From NCBI GenBank assembly GCA_003838065.1, contig QZAC01000142.1, positions 1 to 30,630 on the forward strand: a stretch of DNA of 30,630 nucleotides, given 5' to 3'. Both the position numbers and the translations under genes were made by a program. The notes below the pieces were generated by a model, which was not told the origin of the DNA, did no database searches, and saw only the letters and a program-made list of their open reading frames with translations. This DNA is from Methanocalculus sp. MSAO_Arc2 (GTDB lineage: Archaea; Halobacteriota; Methanomicrobia; Methanomicrobiales; Methanocorpusculaceae). Shown one piece after another: positions 21,936-28,553 of the stretch (position 1 is its first letter; each line of letters begins with the position of its first letter).

Positions 21936-23360
21936 ATGGAAGATCCACGACCATTCTGCATCGGCGGCAGATGGAAAACCGGTAGAGAGACCATCCCGGT
22001 GATATATCCATTTACCGGCGAAAAGGTTGCTTCCGTCTGCATCGGTTCGGTTGCTGATCTCACGCTGGGGGCGGTATTTGCAGCAGAATCATTTCAGGAG
22101 ACCCGCGCACTTCCTTTATACGAAAGGAGGATGGTGCTCACGACGATCGCCGAGCTCCTTTTCGAGCGAAGGGACGAACTTATCTCTACACTGATTCTTG
22201 AAGGTGGAAAAGTCCGGAAAGTGGCAGAAGGCGAGGTCTTTCGTGCGATCGAGACGATCAGAATATCTGCTGAAGAAGCAGGACGGGTCATTGGATCCAT
22301 CCTCCCCCTCGATCGCACAGCTGGAGGTGCTGGCCGTACCGGATACCTCACCCGTGTGCCGGTGGGCCCGATACTTGCCATCACCCCGTTCAACTATCCA
22401 CTGAACCTTGCCTGCCATAAGATCGGCCCGGCCATTGCAGCAGGTGCCCCTTTCCTCCTCAAACCCGCAACAGCGACTCCGCTTTCTTCCCTGATCCTCG
22501 CCGAGATCATCCTGTCTGCAGGTTACCCCAGAGAAGCTGTATCGGTTATCCCTGCACCAGGTGCTGTGGCTAACGAGATCATTTCAGATGACCGGTTTGG
22601 CTATCTCTCCTTCACCGGAAGCCCTGATGTTGGGTGGCAGATCAAAAACCGTGCTGGCAGAAAAAAGGTGGGGCTTGAGCTTGGGGGGAATGCGGCGGTG
22701 ATTGTGTGTGGCGATGCTGACCTTGAGTATGCCGCCAGCCGGATAATCGCCGGCGGGTTTGTGAATGCAGGCCAGAACTGTGTTTCTGTGCAGCGCGTCC
22801 TTATCCAGCGCGAGATCTATGCAGAAATGACCGAACGGATATGTGCGGGTGCCCAAAAATTAAAGGTCGGAGATCCAGAGGATCCAAATACCGATGTTGG
22901 CCCGATGATCTCTATTGAAGCTGCACTGCGTACGCAGGAAGAAATCAGGTCTGCCCGGATTTCTGGTGCCCGCCTCCTTACCGGTGGCAAACGGGACGGA
23001 GCACTTCTCCAGCCGACCATCCTCTCGGATGTTGGTATTGAACTACCGATCTCGTGCAGGGAGATTTTTGCTCCGGTTATTCTGCTCACGCCTTTTCAAA
23101 CAGTTGATGAGGCGATAGCGATCGTAAACAGTTCATCATACGGCCTGCAGGCAGGCATCTTCACAGATTCCCTTCAGATAGCACAGAACGCCTTTTCGGC
23201 AATTGATGTCGGGGCGTTCATGGTAAATGATGTCCCGACGTTCCGGGTCGATGAGATGCCGTATGGTGGGGTAAAAGAATCAGGTACCGGGCGTGAGGGA
23301 CCTGCGTGTGCGATACGGGAAATGACCGTGGAAAAAATGATGGTTGTAAATAAAAGATGA
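21936..23360 (+). CDS. NAD(P)-dependent aldehyde dehydrogenase (possible lactaldehyde dehydrogenase)
   Basis: This 474-residue enzyme of the ALDH superfamily has the oxyanion Asn153 in ITPFNYPLNLACHKIGPA, the cofactor loop FTGSPDVGW, the general base Glu248 in LELGGN, and the nucleophile Cys282 in NAGQNCVSVQR. EIFAPVI and the C-terminal PYGGVKESGTGREG are also present. The length and full motif set indicate an active enzyme. In methanogens the closest characterised type is CofA, which oxidises lactaldehyde to lactate for coenzyme F420. Non-phosphorylating glyceraldehyde-3-phosphate dehydrogenases look similar, so the substrate is open. It starts 31 nt after the leuA-like gene and may be co-transcribed. 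Its TGA stop directly abuts the stop of the convergent prefoldin gene. Confidence 0.88.
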   Translation: MEDPRPFCIGGRWKTGRETIPVIYPFTGEKVASVCIGSVADLTLGAVFAAESFQETRALPLYERRMVLTTIAELLFERRDELISTLILEGGKVRKVAEGEVFRAIETIRISAEEAGRVIGSILPLDRTAGGAGRTGYLTRVPVGPILAITPFNYPLNLACHKIGPAIAAGAPFLLKPATATPLSSLILAEIILSAGYPREAVSVIPAPGAVANEIISDDRFGYLSFTGSPDVGWQIKNRAGRKKVGLELGGNAAVIVCGDADLEYAASRIIAGGFVNAGQNCVSVQRVLIQREIYAEMTERICAGAQKLKVGDPEDPNTDVGPMISIEAALRTQEEIRSARISGARLLTGGKRDGALLQPTILSDVGIELPISCREIFAPVILLTPFQTVDEAIAIVNSSSYGLQAGIFTDSLQIAQNAFSAIDVGAFMVNDVPTFRVDEMPYGGVKESGTGREGPACAIREMTVEKMMVVNKR

Positions 23361-23726
23361 TTATGCTGCTTCTGGCACACGACCTTCGATTGCGTTTCTT
23401 ACCTGCTGCTGGAGTTGTTCGAATTTGGTAGAGAGCGCTTTCTCCTGTTTTTGGAGTGATTTTATCCGAAGCTCCAGCGTATCAATTTTTTCGGCAAGCG
23501 TCTTTTCGACATGCTCTTTTGACTGCTCCATCATTACCGATCCGACACTCATGAAGACCACAGCATCCGGGGATGTCTCTTTCAACTCTTCCTGTGCACG
23601 TTTTGCTTCACGAACCGTCATTTCATACTGGCTCTTCTGCTGAAGAATCGTTTGCATCTGCTGCTGCATCTGCTGGAGCTGTGCAATCTGATCCTGGACC
23701 TTCTGGGGAATGTTTGGGTTTTCCAC
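23361..23726 (-). CDS. pfdB: Prefoldin beta subunit
   Basis: This chaperone subunit of about 121 residues combines with prefoldin alpha into a jellyfish-shaped hexamer that holds unfolded proteins for the thermosome. The protein is two long coiled coils, Gln-rich at the start (IAQLQQMQQQMQTILQQK) and ending FEQLQQQVRNAIEG. A beta-hairpin segment PDAVVFMSVGSVMMEQSKEH connects them, which is the beta-type pattern. A GTG at 23724-23726 is preferred because an AGGAG lies about 10 nt upstream; a TTG at 23735 would be only 1-2 nt from it. It is the last gene of the superoperon, just after pcc1. Confidence 0.9.
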   Translation of the reverse strand: MENPNIPQKVQDQIAQLQQMQQQMQTILQQKSQYEMTVREAKRAQEELKETSPDAVVFMSVGSVMMEQSKEHVEKTLAEKIDTLELRIKSLQKQEKALSTKFEQLQQQVRNAIEGRVPEAA

Positions 23727-23727
23727 T

Positions 23728-23961
23728 CTAACCAATCTCCTGCATTTCTTCTGCTATGATGATGAGGCGGAGCCACATATTTATTGCAGCCCGCAGTGCC
23801 GGGATATCCCCGGCAGTGACTGTGAGGAGGAGGCAATCGTTTTTCAGGCTGACTGCTGCACGTGACCGATCCCCGGTCTCATCTGCGGTTTCCGGAGAGA
23901 GTGCCTGGTAAAGGATCGGTGCATGTGGGGTTCTAAACCAGAATTCCGCACTATGCGTCAT
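23728..23961 (-). CDS. pcc1: KEOPS complex subunit Pcc1
   Basis: This 77-residue protein is the small dimerising subunit of the KEOPS complex, which makes the t6A modification on tRNA. It reads as a two-layer KH-like fold: HAPILYQALSPETADE, then RSRAAVSLKNDCLLLTVTAG and DIPALRAAINMWLRLIIIAE, the last being the hallmark helix of Pcc1. Length and fold pattern match the archaeal family. The start overlaps the end of the Brix gene in a 4-nt ATGA, and the stop lies next to the pfdB start. This order (Brix, Pcc1, prefoldin) is a conserved archaeal arrangement. Confidence 0.85.
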   Translation of the reverse strand: MTHSAEFWFRTPHAPILYQALSPETADETGDRSRAAVSLKNDCLLLTVTAGDIPALRAAINMWLRLIIIAEEMQEIG

Positions 23962-24356
23962 GTCTGCAACTCACACCGGTACAATCGTCTCTGCCTGCCG
24001 TCAAAGGTGATGCCGTCCTGTAGGCCCTCCACCATCGTGACAGGTACATATCTGTTTACAAGATCATAAACCGATTGGTCGGAAACAAAGACCCCTTTGC
24101 GGATTTTCCCTTCACGGGTTTTGACTGAGCATCCCGACAGCCTGATCTCTCCTGCCACGAGTTCGTCTTCTTGTATTCGGATGACGATCTCTTCCTGTTG
24201 TTTTTCAATAAAAAGGATCACCGGATCCAGAGTCCAAAGATCACGAAGCCCTGTCTTTCCCCGGTTGATATGTTCACACCCAAGGGCAAAAGCAAGGTCC
24301 CGTGCGAATGTCCGGAGCTCCTGGGAGGGCCTCCGTGATGTGGTCAGGATCGTCAT
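23958..24356 (-). CDS. Brix/Imp4-domain ribosome biogenesis protein
   Basis: This 132-residue archaeal Brix-domain protein is related to eukaryotic Imp4/Rpf factors that bind pre-rRNA during ribosome assembly. It opens MTILTTSRRPSQELRTFARD, the typical archaeal Brix start, with CEHINRGKTGLRDLW as the conserved RNA-binding loop. It ends in a short beta-rich half (RKGVFVSDQSVYDLVNRYVP). Archaeal forms are single-domain and of this length. Its ATG overlaps the rpoP stop in an ATGA (24353-24356). Its position between rpoP and pcc1 is the classic order. Confidence 0.87.
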   Translation of the reverse strand: MTILTTSRRPSQELRTFARDLAFALGCEHINRGKTGLRDLWTLDPVILFIEKQQEEIVIRIQEDELVAGEIRLSGCSVKTREGKIRKGVFVSDQSVYDLVNRYVPVTMVEGLQDGITFDGRQRRLYRCELQT

Positions 24357-24487
24357 CTGGCCTTAAGATTTTTCGTTATTGCCCCACGCTCTTTGAAGAG
24401 GATACGATGTCCGCAATACGGGCAGCGGACATTTACATCGATCTCTACACGCCTCTTGCAGTGAGCGCATTTGTACGATCCTGACAC
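24353..24487 (-). CDS. rpoP: DNA-directed RNA polymerase subunit P (Rpo12/RpoP)
   Basis: This 44-residue zinc-ribbon subunit of archaeal RNA polymerase is homologous to eukaryotic Rpb12. The product starts MSGSYKCAHCKRRVEID and contains RCPYCGHRILFKERG and a basic tail KNLKAR. The paired CxxC motifs are CAHC and CPYC. The start is a GTG at 24485-24487, and the stop is TGA at 24353-24355, overlapping the Brix ATG. It lies 6 nt after the eL43 gene. It is easily missed because of its size and non-ATG start. Confidence 0.92.
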   Translation of the reverse strand: MSGSYKCAHCKRRVEIDVNVRCPYCGHRILFKERGAITKNLKAR

Positions 24488-24493
24488 GCGATT

Positions 24494-24784
24494 CTATGCC
24501 TCCTTCTTCATCGATGCTTCAATATTCCTCAGTGCCACCTTCAGTCCGGGCGTCTGCGGTGAGTATGCTCCACCAGCGAACTTGAAATTGCATTTTCTAC
24601 AGTTCCAGATGCCGGTTCCTTCACGTTTCACCGAGATTGTGTCACACCGTGGACAGAGGTGCTTTCGTCTCTGGACTTTTTCGATCACGTTAACGCTTTT
24701 TCTGATAGACCTCCCATAACGTGGTCCAAAACGCCCTGAGCTTCCTGTAACGCGACCCTTTGCCTTATGTTTTCCTTTTGCCAT
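24494..24784 (-). CDS. rpl37ae: 50S ribosomal protein L37Ae (eL43)
   Basis: This 96-residue large-subunit ribosomal protein has a C2-C2 zinc finger. The N-terminus is very basic (MAKGKHKAKGRVTGSSGRFG). It then shows RYGRSIRKSVNVIEKVQRRK, the zinc pair CPRC (about 44-47), KREGTGIWNC with the second pair CRKC, and FKFAGGAYSP. All four cysteines are kept, and length is normal. It follows SBDS with a 52-nt gap. In many archaea this gap is occupied by the exosome genes rrp42, rrp41 and rrp4. Confidence 0.95.
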   Translation of the reverse strand: MAKGKHKAKGRVTGSSGRFGPRYGRSIRKSVNVIEKVQRRKHLCPRCDTISVKREGTGIWNCRKCNFKFAGGAYSPQTPGLKVALRNIEASMKKEA

Positions 24785-24836
24785 GACTGGTGTCTCCGAA
24801 GATGTCGTATGTTATTGGCTATCTGTTCCTATTAAG

Positions 24837-25538
24837 TTACTCTATGATCCTGACTTCTGCTTCCCCTTTTGAGACACGGTTGATGAGCGAGAAGAACTCC
24901 TCCTGCATGCCTGCTGGTATCTTCACCAGGCATATCCATGATCCGTCTGCCTGCCATTCCTCTTTTTCCATCGTGACCATGGGTGCACCGGCGATTTCTC
25001 CATACCCGCGCGCGGCATGGTCGGGTGGGATCCTGACTGCAAATCTCCGCTCAGCAAATTTTATCGGGAGGATGGGCCTCAGAGCTTTGACGGTTTCTTT
25101 GACAAGGGCTTCAACCGATTTAAAAGGGTCAAAATTTACTCTGACCTCTTCGAGCGCAAGTTCAATCCGCTGTGGCGGGTGCGGCAGGTTTGTCTGGGGG
25201 TTGACGGCGTTCCGTGCGATATATGTAATGACCTGACGACGTTTTTCTTCAGATCGTTGTTTGCGCTGTTCAGATGTGAGATGAATTTCACCCTTTTCAA
25301 TGATTGTCCGTGCAATGGTATCAAATGCAGTCGTCTTGAATACCTTCATCATGGCTTCATCAGACGCCTTCTCCACATGCGCAGCATTCTCATAGACATA
25401 CTGCGCAGCAACAACATCTTCGATATCGATCTCGCCGCCTTCACGGATTGTCTGGGCGAGATCCGGGTCGACAAGGATCTCAAACCGTTCTCCATGTGAT
25501 TCAAGGCGCGCGATGACGGCACGATCGAGAGGAATCAT
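24837..25538 (-). CDS. sbds: SBDS-family ribosome maturation factor
   Basis: This archaeal SBDS protein of about 233 residues is homologous to the Shwachman-Bodian-Diamond protein, which helps release the anti-association factor (aIF6) from the large subunit. The N-terminal FYSH domain reads RLESHGERFEILVDPDLAQT, then EDVVAAQYVYENAAHVEKAS and RTIIEKGEIHLTSEQRKQR. A middle helical domain (VITYIARNAVNPQTNLPHPP) and a C-terminal ferredoxin-like domain (PILPIKFAERRFAVRIPPDH) follow. The ATG at 25536-25538 with GAGGTGG 6-7 nt upstream is preferred over a GTG at 25571. It lies just after psmA, with an overlap that depends on the start chosen. Confidence 0.92.
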   Translation of the reverse strand: MIPLDRAVIARLESHGERFEILVDPDLAQTIREGGEIDIEDVVAAQYVYENAAHVEKASDEAMMKVFKTTAFDTIARTIIEKGEIHLTSEQRKQRSEEKRRQVITYIARNAVNPQTNLPHPPQRIELALEEVRVNFDPFKSVEALVKETVKALRPILPIKFAERRFAVRIPPDHAARGYGEIAGAPMVTMEKEEWQADGSWICLVKIPAGMQEEFFSLINRVSKGEAEVRIIE

Positions 25539-25548
25539 CCGATCCACC

Positions 25549-26274
25549 TCACTGCTCGAACTTCTCGACACAGATGGCGACTTCTTCCGGCGTCATTTTC
25601 CTGAAGGAGCCAGCCTGTAGCGATACAAGACCTATCTCGACGGTATTTACATCAAACTTCCCTTCGGTTGCAGCATGCAGGGCCTTTAAACCGAGGAGGA
25701 TTGCATCCTTGCAGGTGTGTTCGGGGTCATATTCTTCCTCAAAGACCTTCATCACTGCAGGTCTCCCAATTCCAATGCCTGTGGCTTTGTACTCGAGAAG
25801 CGTTCCTGAGGGGTCGGTCTCAAAGAGGTGGCATATACCATCTGCAATACCGGCGATCAGGAGTGCTGTGCCATATGGCCGTGCGCCGCCAAACTGCGTG
25901 TAGGTCTGCATGTGATCGCCAAGCTTTTTAGCAAGCGTTTCGACATCGATTGCTTCGTCATAGGAGACGCGGTTAATCTGCGCCTCGACACGGGCACGGT
26001 CGACAAGTGCGCGGGCATCTCCGACCAGGCCGGATGATGCAACGCCGATATGGGAATCTATCTGAAAGATCTTTTCGATTGACCAGGGTTCAAGCAGCTT
26101 TGAGCTTACCCTCTTGTCGACGATTAAAACGGCCCCTTCTTTGCATTTAATTCCTACAGCCGTTGTTCCACGTTTGACTGCTTCGCGTGCGTACTCGACC
26201 TGGTAGAGGCGGCCGTCAGGGCTGAAGACGGTGATCGCCCGGTCATATCCCATTTGATTTGGTTGTGGTTGCAT
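25549..26274 (-). CDS. psmA: Proteasome alpha subunit
   Basis: This 241-residue subunit forms the outer rings of the 20S proteasome and carries the gate. It starts MQPQPNQMGYDRAITVFSPD, then GRLYQVEYAREAVKRGTTAV, the alpha-type signature with the N-terminal gating segment (YDR). VLIVDKRVSSKLLEPWSIEK and YGTALLIAGI follow. The C-terminus ends in EKFEQ. Length is standard. The start codon lies 32 nt inside the end of pop5, so translation is probably coupled. The position between Pop5 and SBDS is the conserved superoperon order. Confidence 0.95.
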   Translation of the reverse strand: MQPQPNQMGYDRAITVFSPDGRLYQVEYAREAVKRGTTAVGIKCKEGAVLIVDKRVSSKLLEPWSIEKIFQIDSHIGVASSGLVGDARALVDRARVEAQINRVSYDEAIDVETLAKKLGDHMQTYTQFGGARPYGTALLIAGIADGICHLFETDPSGTLLEYKATGIGIGRPAVMKVFEEEYDPEHTCKDAILLGLKALHAATEGKFDVNTVEIGLVSLQAGSFRKMTPEEVAICVEKFEQ

Positions 26275-26752
26275 GAAACATCTCCATGTCGTCTTGTGTG
26301 AGAAATACTACTTCCTGACCTTTCATATCTCTTCTGATAAGGTCAATCTTTCCATCCGGATATCTGATGCCATCCCGCTCTTCTGAATTGATCGTGCAGA
26401 CGAATGGATCTCCCTTCTTCTGCGGTCTGATTTGTTTCCGAAGCGCCTTGATAGTCCCCGAGATGGCGCACGTCTCAAGGTGCACTGGTGTACTGGTAAC
26501 CATTCTGACTGTAGCAACCGCTGAACAGAGTTTTGTCTCCCATCCCCGTCTGCACCTGAGGATAAGATAGTCTCCTTCCCTCCTGATGGTAGCTGCATGC
26601 ATGAGGGCGGCGACCGTATCTCCATAGAGTGACGTAATGCAATCGGCAACAGCATAATACAATTCCCGCTCATCTGCAGAAATGGTCCCCGGAATGATCC
26701 GTACAAGGATATATCTCCTTTTTTCCCTGAGCGTTGGGGGAAGCCTTTTCAT
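26243..26752 (-). CDS. rnp2: Ribonuclease P protein component Pop5 (Rnp2)
   Basis: This 169-residue protein subunit of RNase P pairs with Rpp30 to activate the catalytic RNA. It opens MKRLPPTLREKRRYILVRII, then YYAVADCITSLYGDTVAALM and WETKLCSAVATVRMVTSTPV, the Pop5 RNA-binding fold, and a conserved SGTIKALRKQ. The family core ends around residue 115-120. Here an extra ~45 residues follow (SEERDGIRYPDGKIDLIRRD and onward), longer than the well-studied archaeal forms. The start overlaps the end of rpp30 in a 4-nt ATGA, and its end overlaps psmA by 32 nt. Confidence 0.9.
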   Translation of the reverse strand: MKRLPPTLREKRRYILVRIIPGTISADERELYYAVADCITSLYGDTVAALMHAATIRREGDYLILRCRRGWETKLCSAVATVRMVTSTPVHLETCAISGTIKALRKQIRPQKKGDPFVCTINSEERDGIRYPDGKIDLIRRDMKGQEVVFLTQDDMEMFHATTTKSNGI

Positions 26753-27384
26753 TGGACCACCCTGGGAAAAGAAGAATGCTCGAAGAGATCGAAAACCCCC
26801 CTGAGGGCCAATAGTGTCTCTTCCTGTGTCATTCCAAACAGGCTGGTCAGGGTAATCATCTCGCGCACCGTTCGCTGGTCAAGAATTGATCGTGCACCAC
26901 TTCCAATTGCGAACACAAATCCAAACTTTCTCTGGAGCACGAGGAGTTCATGATAACGGGCCAGCACCTTCTGGCGGGCATGGCCACGACAGGTAATGAT
27001 CTGGCCAATATCGAGGTGCACTCCAACCTTTCTGACAGCGGCGAATCTGGCAGTAACATGATCAAACGAGTTCTTCTGTGTCCGGTGCAGTCCTGTGAGA
27101 AGGTGAACTCCCGGTATCTGGATGACGCTGCGGTTAAAGCTGTTCTCCCCTGCATCAACTCCGATGATCCCGCGCCCCTTCTTCCTGACTGCGGCATGCA
27201 CGGCTTTGGGGGTTCCTTCAGTTACAATTGTGCCGTTTAAGATCGAAACCGAATAATACTCACACTCAGGATGATCGATCGCAACGATTGTGTCATATCC
27301 GGCATCACGTGCGGCCCGTGCCATTCGTTGAAGCGTTGAGTCCCCCTCTGGATAGGGGTGGATGAAAACATCCGTGACTGTCAT
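26749..27384 (-). CDS. rnp3: Ribonuclease P protein component Rpp30 (Rnp3)
   Basis: This RNase P subunit of about 211 residues has a TIM-barrel (PHP-like) fold. It starts MTVTDVFIHPYPEGDSTLQR at the ATG at 27382-27384, then ARDAGYDTIVAIDHPE, GIIGVDAGENSFNRSVIQ and VGVHLDIGQIITCRGHARQK. FVFAIGSGARSILDQRTVRE closes the barrel. Longer in-frame starts to 27525 overlap the eL15 gene and are rejected. It lies 10 nt after rpl15e and overlaps pop5 in ATGA. The pair with pop5 is conserved in archaea. Confidence 0.9.
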   Translation of the reverse strand: MTVTDVFIHPYPEGDSTLQRMARAARDAGYDTIVAIDHPECEYYSVSILNGTIVTEGTPKAVHAAVRKKGRGIIGVDAGENSFNRSVIQIPGVHLLTGLHRTQKNSFDHVTARFAAVRKVGVHLDIGQIITCRGHARQKVLARYHELLVLQRKFGFVFAIGSGARSILDQRTVREMITLTSLFGMTQEETLLALRGVFDLFEHSSFPRVVQ

Positions 27385-27394
27385 AAAAAAAGGG

Positions 27395-27979
27395 TTATTT
27401 CCCCAGATTTTTATGTGAACGGATACTGGGGCGTGTTTTTTCTGTTCCTTTTCCACGGTGGCGCATGCCGCGTCCCTTCTGCCCGGCAGAGGTCTTGCCG
27501 CGGAATACCCGGTTCTTCTGGTCACAGATCCAGTTCAGGTTCGCATCGTTTCTGATGCCCGGGTGACTACGGTCGACCAGAATGACTTCATAATATTTCC
27601 TGATGCCGTCTTCGCCTACCCAGTAGGAGTTAAGTACCTCCATGTTCGGGTACCGCCTGCCTGCCCGCTCTTCACCGATGCGCTGGATGCTTTTTGCGGC
27701 AGTCGAACGGGCGATTCCCATCCGCGCGCTCCTTCGTCCCCGGACATATCTGGATTTTCTCCGCCCGCCACGGCGGATCTGGACCCGGACAACGATGATT
27801 CCCTGTTTTGCTTTATACCCAAGTGATCGGGCGCGGTCAATGCGTGTTGGGTGTTCGATCCTTGTGACCGATCCCTCACGCCGCCACTTCTGCATGCGGT
27901 GCCAGAGGAGTCTCTTGACGTCTGTCTCGCCAGGCTTTTTCCATGCCTCACGGACGTATGAATACATAGATCGTGACAT
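27395..27979 (-). CDS. rpl15e: 50S ribosomal protein L15e (eL15)
   Basis: This highly basic large-subunit protein of about 194 residues starts MSRSMYSYVREAWKKPGETD. It continues with WHRMQKWRREGSVTRIEHPT, QGIIVVRVQIRRGGRRKSRY, NSYWVGEDGIRKYYEVILVD and a basic C-terminus RHRGKGTEKTRPSIRSHKNL. The ATG at 27977-27979 is preferred over an in-frame codon at 28057, which adds a non-conserved stretch. It is the first gene of the superoperon. An 86-nt gap and a hairpin at 28023-28038 separate it from moaC, so it may have its own promoter; a CTTTAAG element near 28060-28068 lies upstream. Confidence 0.95.
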   Translation of the reverse strand: MSRSMYSYVREAWKKPGETDVKRLLWHRMQKWRREGSVTRIEHPTRIDRARSLGYKAKQGIIVVRVQIRRGGRRKSRYVRGRRSARMGIARSTAAKSIQRIGEERAGRRYPNMEVLNSYWVGEDGIRKYYEVILVDRSHPGIRNDANLNWICDQKNRVFRGKTSAGQKGRGMRHRGKGTEKTRPSIRSHKNLGK

Positions 27980-28022
27980 ATTATGCTCCAGGTTCGGCTT
28001 GCCAATGAAGCCACATTCCTTA

Positions 28023-28038
28023 ACGGGAAAGCTCCCGT
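28023..28038. terminator. Hairpin between moaC and rpl15e
   Basis: ACGGGA (28023-28028) pairs perfectly with TCCCGT (28033-28038) around a 4-nt AAGC loop. Read on the minus strand it follows the moaC stop, so it could end the nnr-moaC transcript or form part of the eL15 leader. There is no T-run. Confidence 0.35.
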
Positions 28039-28065
28039 GTTCTGTATTCTTCGTCACCTGTGGAC

Positions 28066-28548
28066 TTAAAGGATTGGTTCCGGCGTCCCTTTCTCTTTTG
28101 AAAGTACTGAAATTCCTTCAATACGGGTCATGGGGTACTGCCCGTGTTCATCTTTTTCTGCAGATTTAACCATATCCCAGATGGTGAGCAGTGCAACAGA
28201 CACCCCGGTCAGTGCTTCCATTTCAACACCTGTCTTCCCATAGGTTTTCACAGTGACGGTTGCCTCGATGAATTCGTTTGTTTCGTTGAATGCAACAGAC
28301 ACCCCGCCGATCGGAAGTGGATGGCACATTGGAATGATCCGTGATGTCTCTTTAACCGCCTGGATGGCGGCTATTTCTGCGGTTGCCAGGACGTTTCCTT
28401 TTCGTGTCGTCTTTTCCGATATTGCCCGGAGTGTCTCACCACTCAAATATATCCTGCCTGTTGCGGTTGCAGATCGGGAAACATCGGGTTTCCCGGTGAC
28501 ATCAACCATCCGGACCCGATTGCCGTTGATATGAGTGAACTCTGCCAT
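28066..28548 (-). CDS. moaC: Cyclic pyranopterin monophosphate synthase (molybdenum cofactor)
   Basis: This 160-residue enzyme converts the MoaA product to cyclic pyranopterin monophosphate in molybdopterin synthesis, which methanogens need for formylmethanofuran and formate dehydrogenases. It shows VRMVDVTGKPDVSRSATATG, KGNVLATAEIAAIQAVKETS, IPMCHPLPIGGV (active-site His), VKTYGKTGVEMEALTGVSVA and a C-terminal WDMVKSAEKDEHGQYPMTRI with the conserved Lys-Asp pair. Length is standard. It lies 5 nt after the nnr gene, forming a two-gene unit upstream of the superoperon. Confidence 0.95.
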   Translation of the reverse strand: MAEFTHINGNRVRMVDVTGKPDVSRSATATGRIYLSGETLRAISEKTTRKGNVLATAEIAAIQAVKETSRIIPMCHPLPIGGVSVAFNETNEFIEATVTVKTYGKTGVEMEALTGVSVALLTIWDMVKSAEKDEHGQYPMTRIEGISVLSKEKGTPEPIL

Positions 28549-28553
28549 CTTTA

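Noticed and set aside
27980..28057. Longer start for eL15 at 28057
   Set aside because: The extra residues are not part of eL15, which begins MSRSMYSYVREAW; the ATG at 27979 matches the family start.
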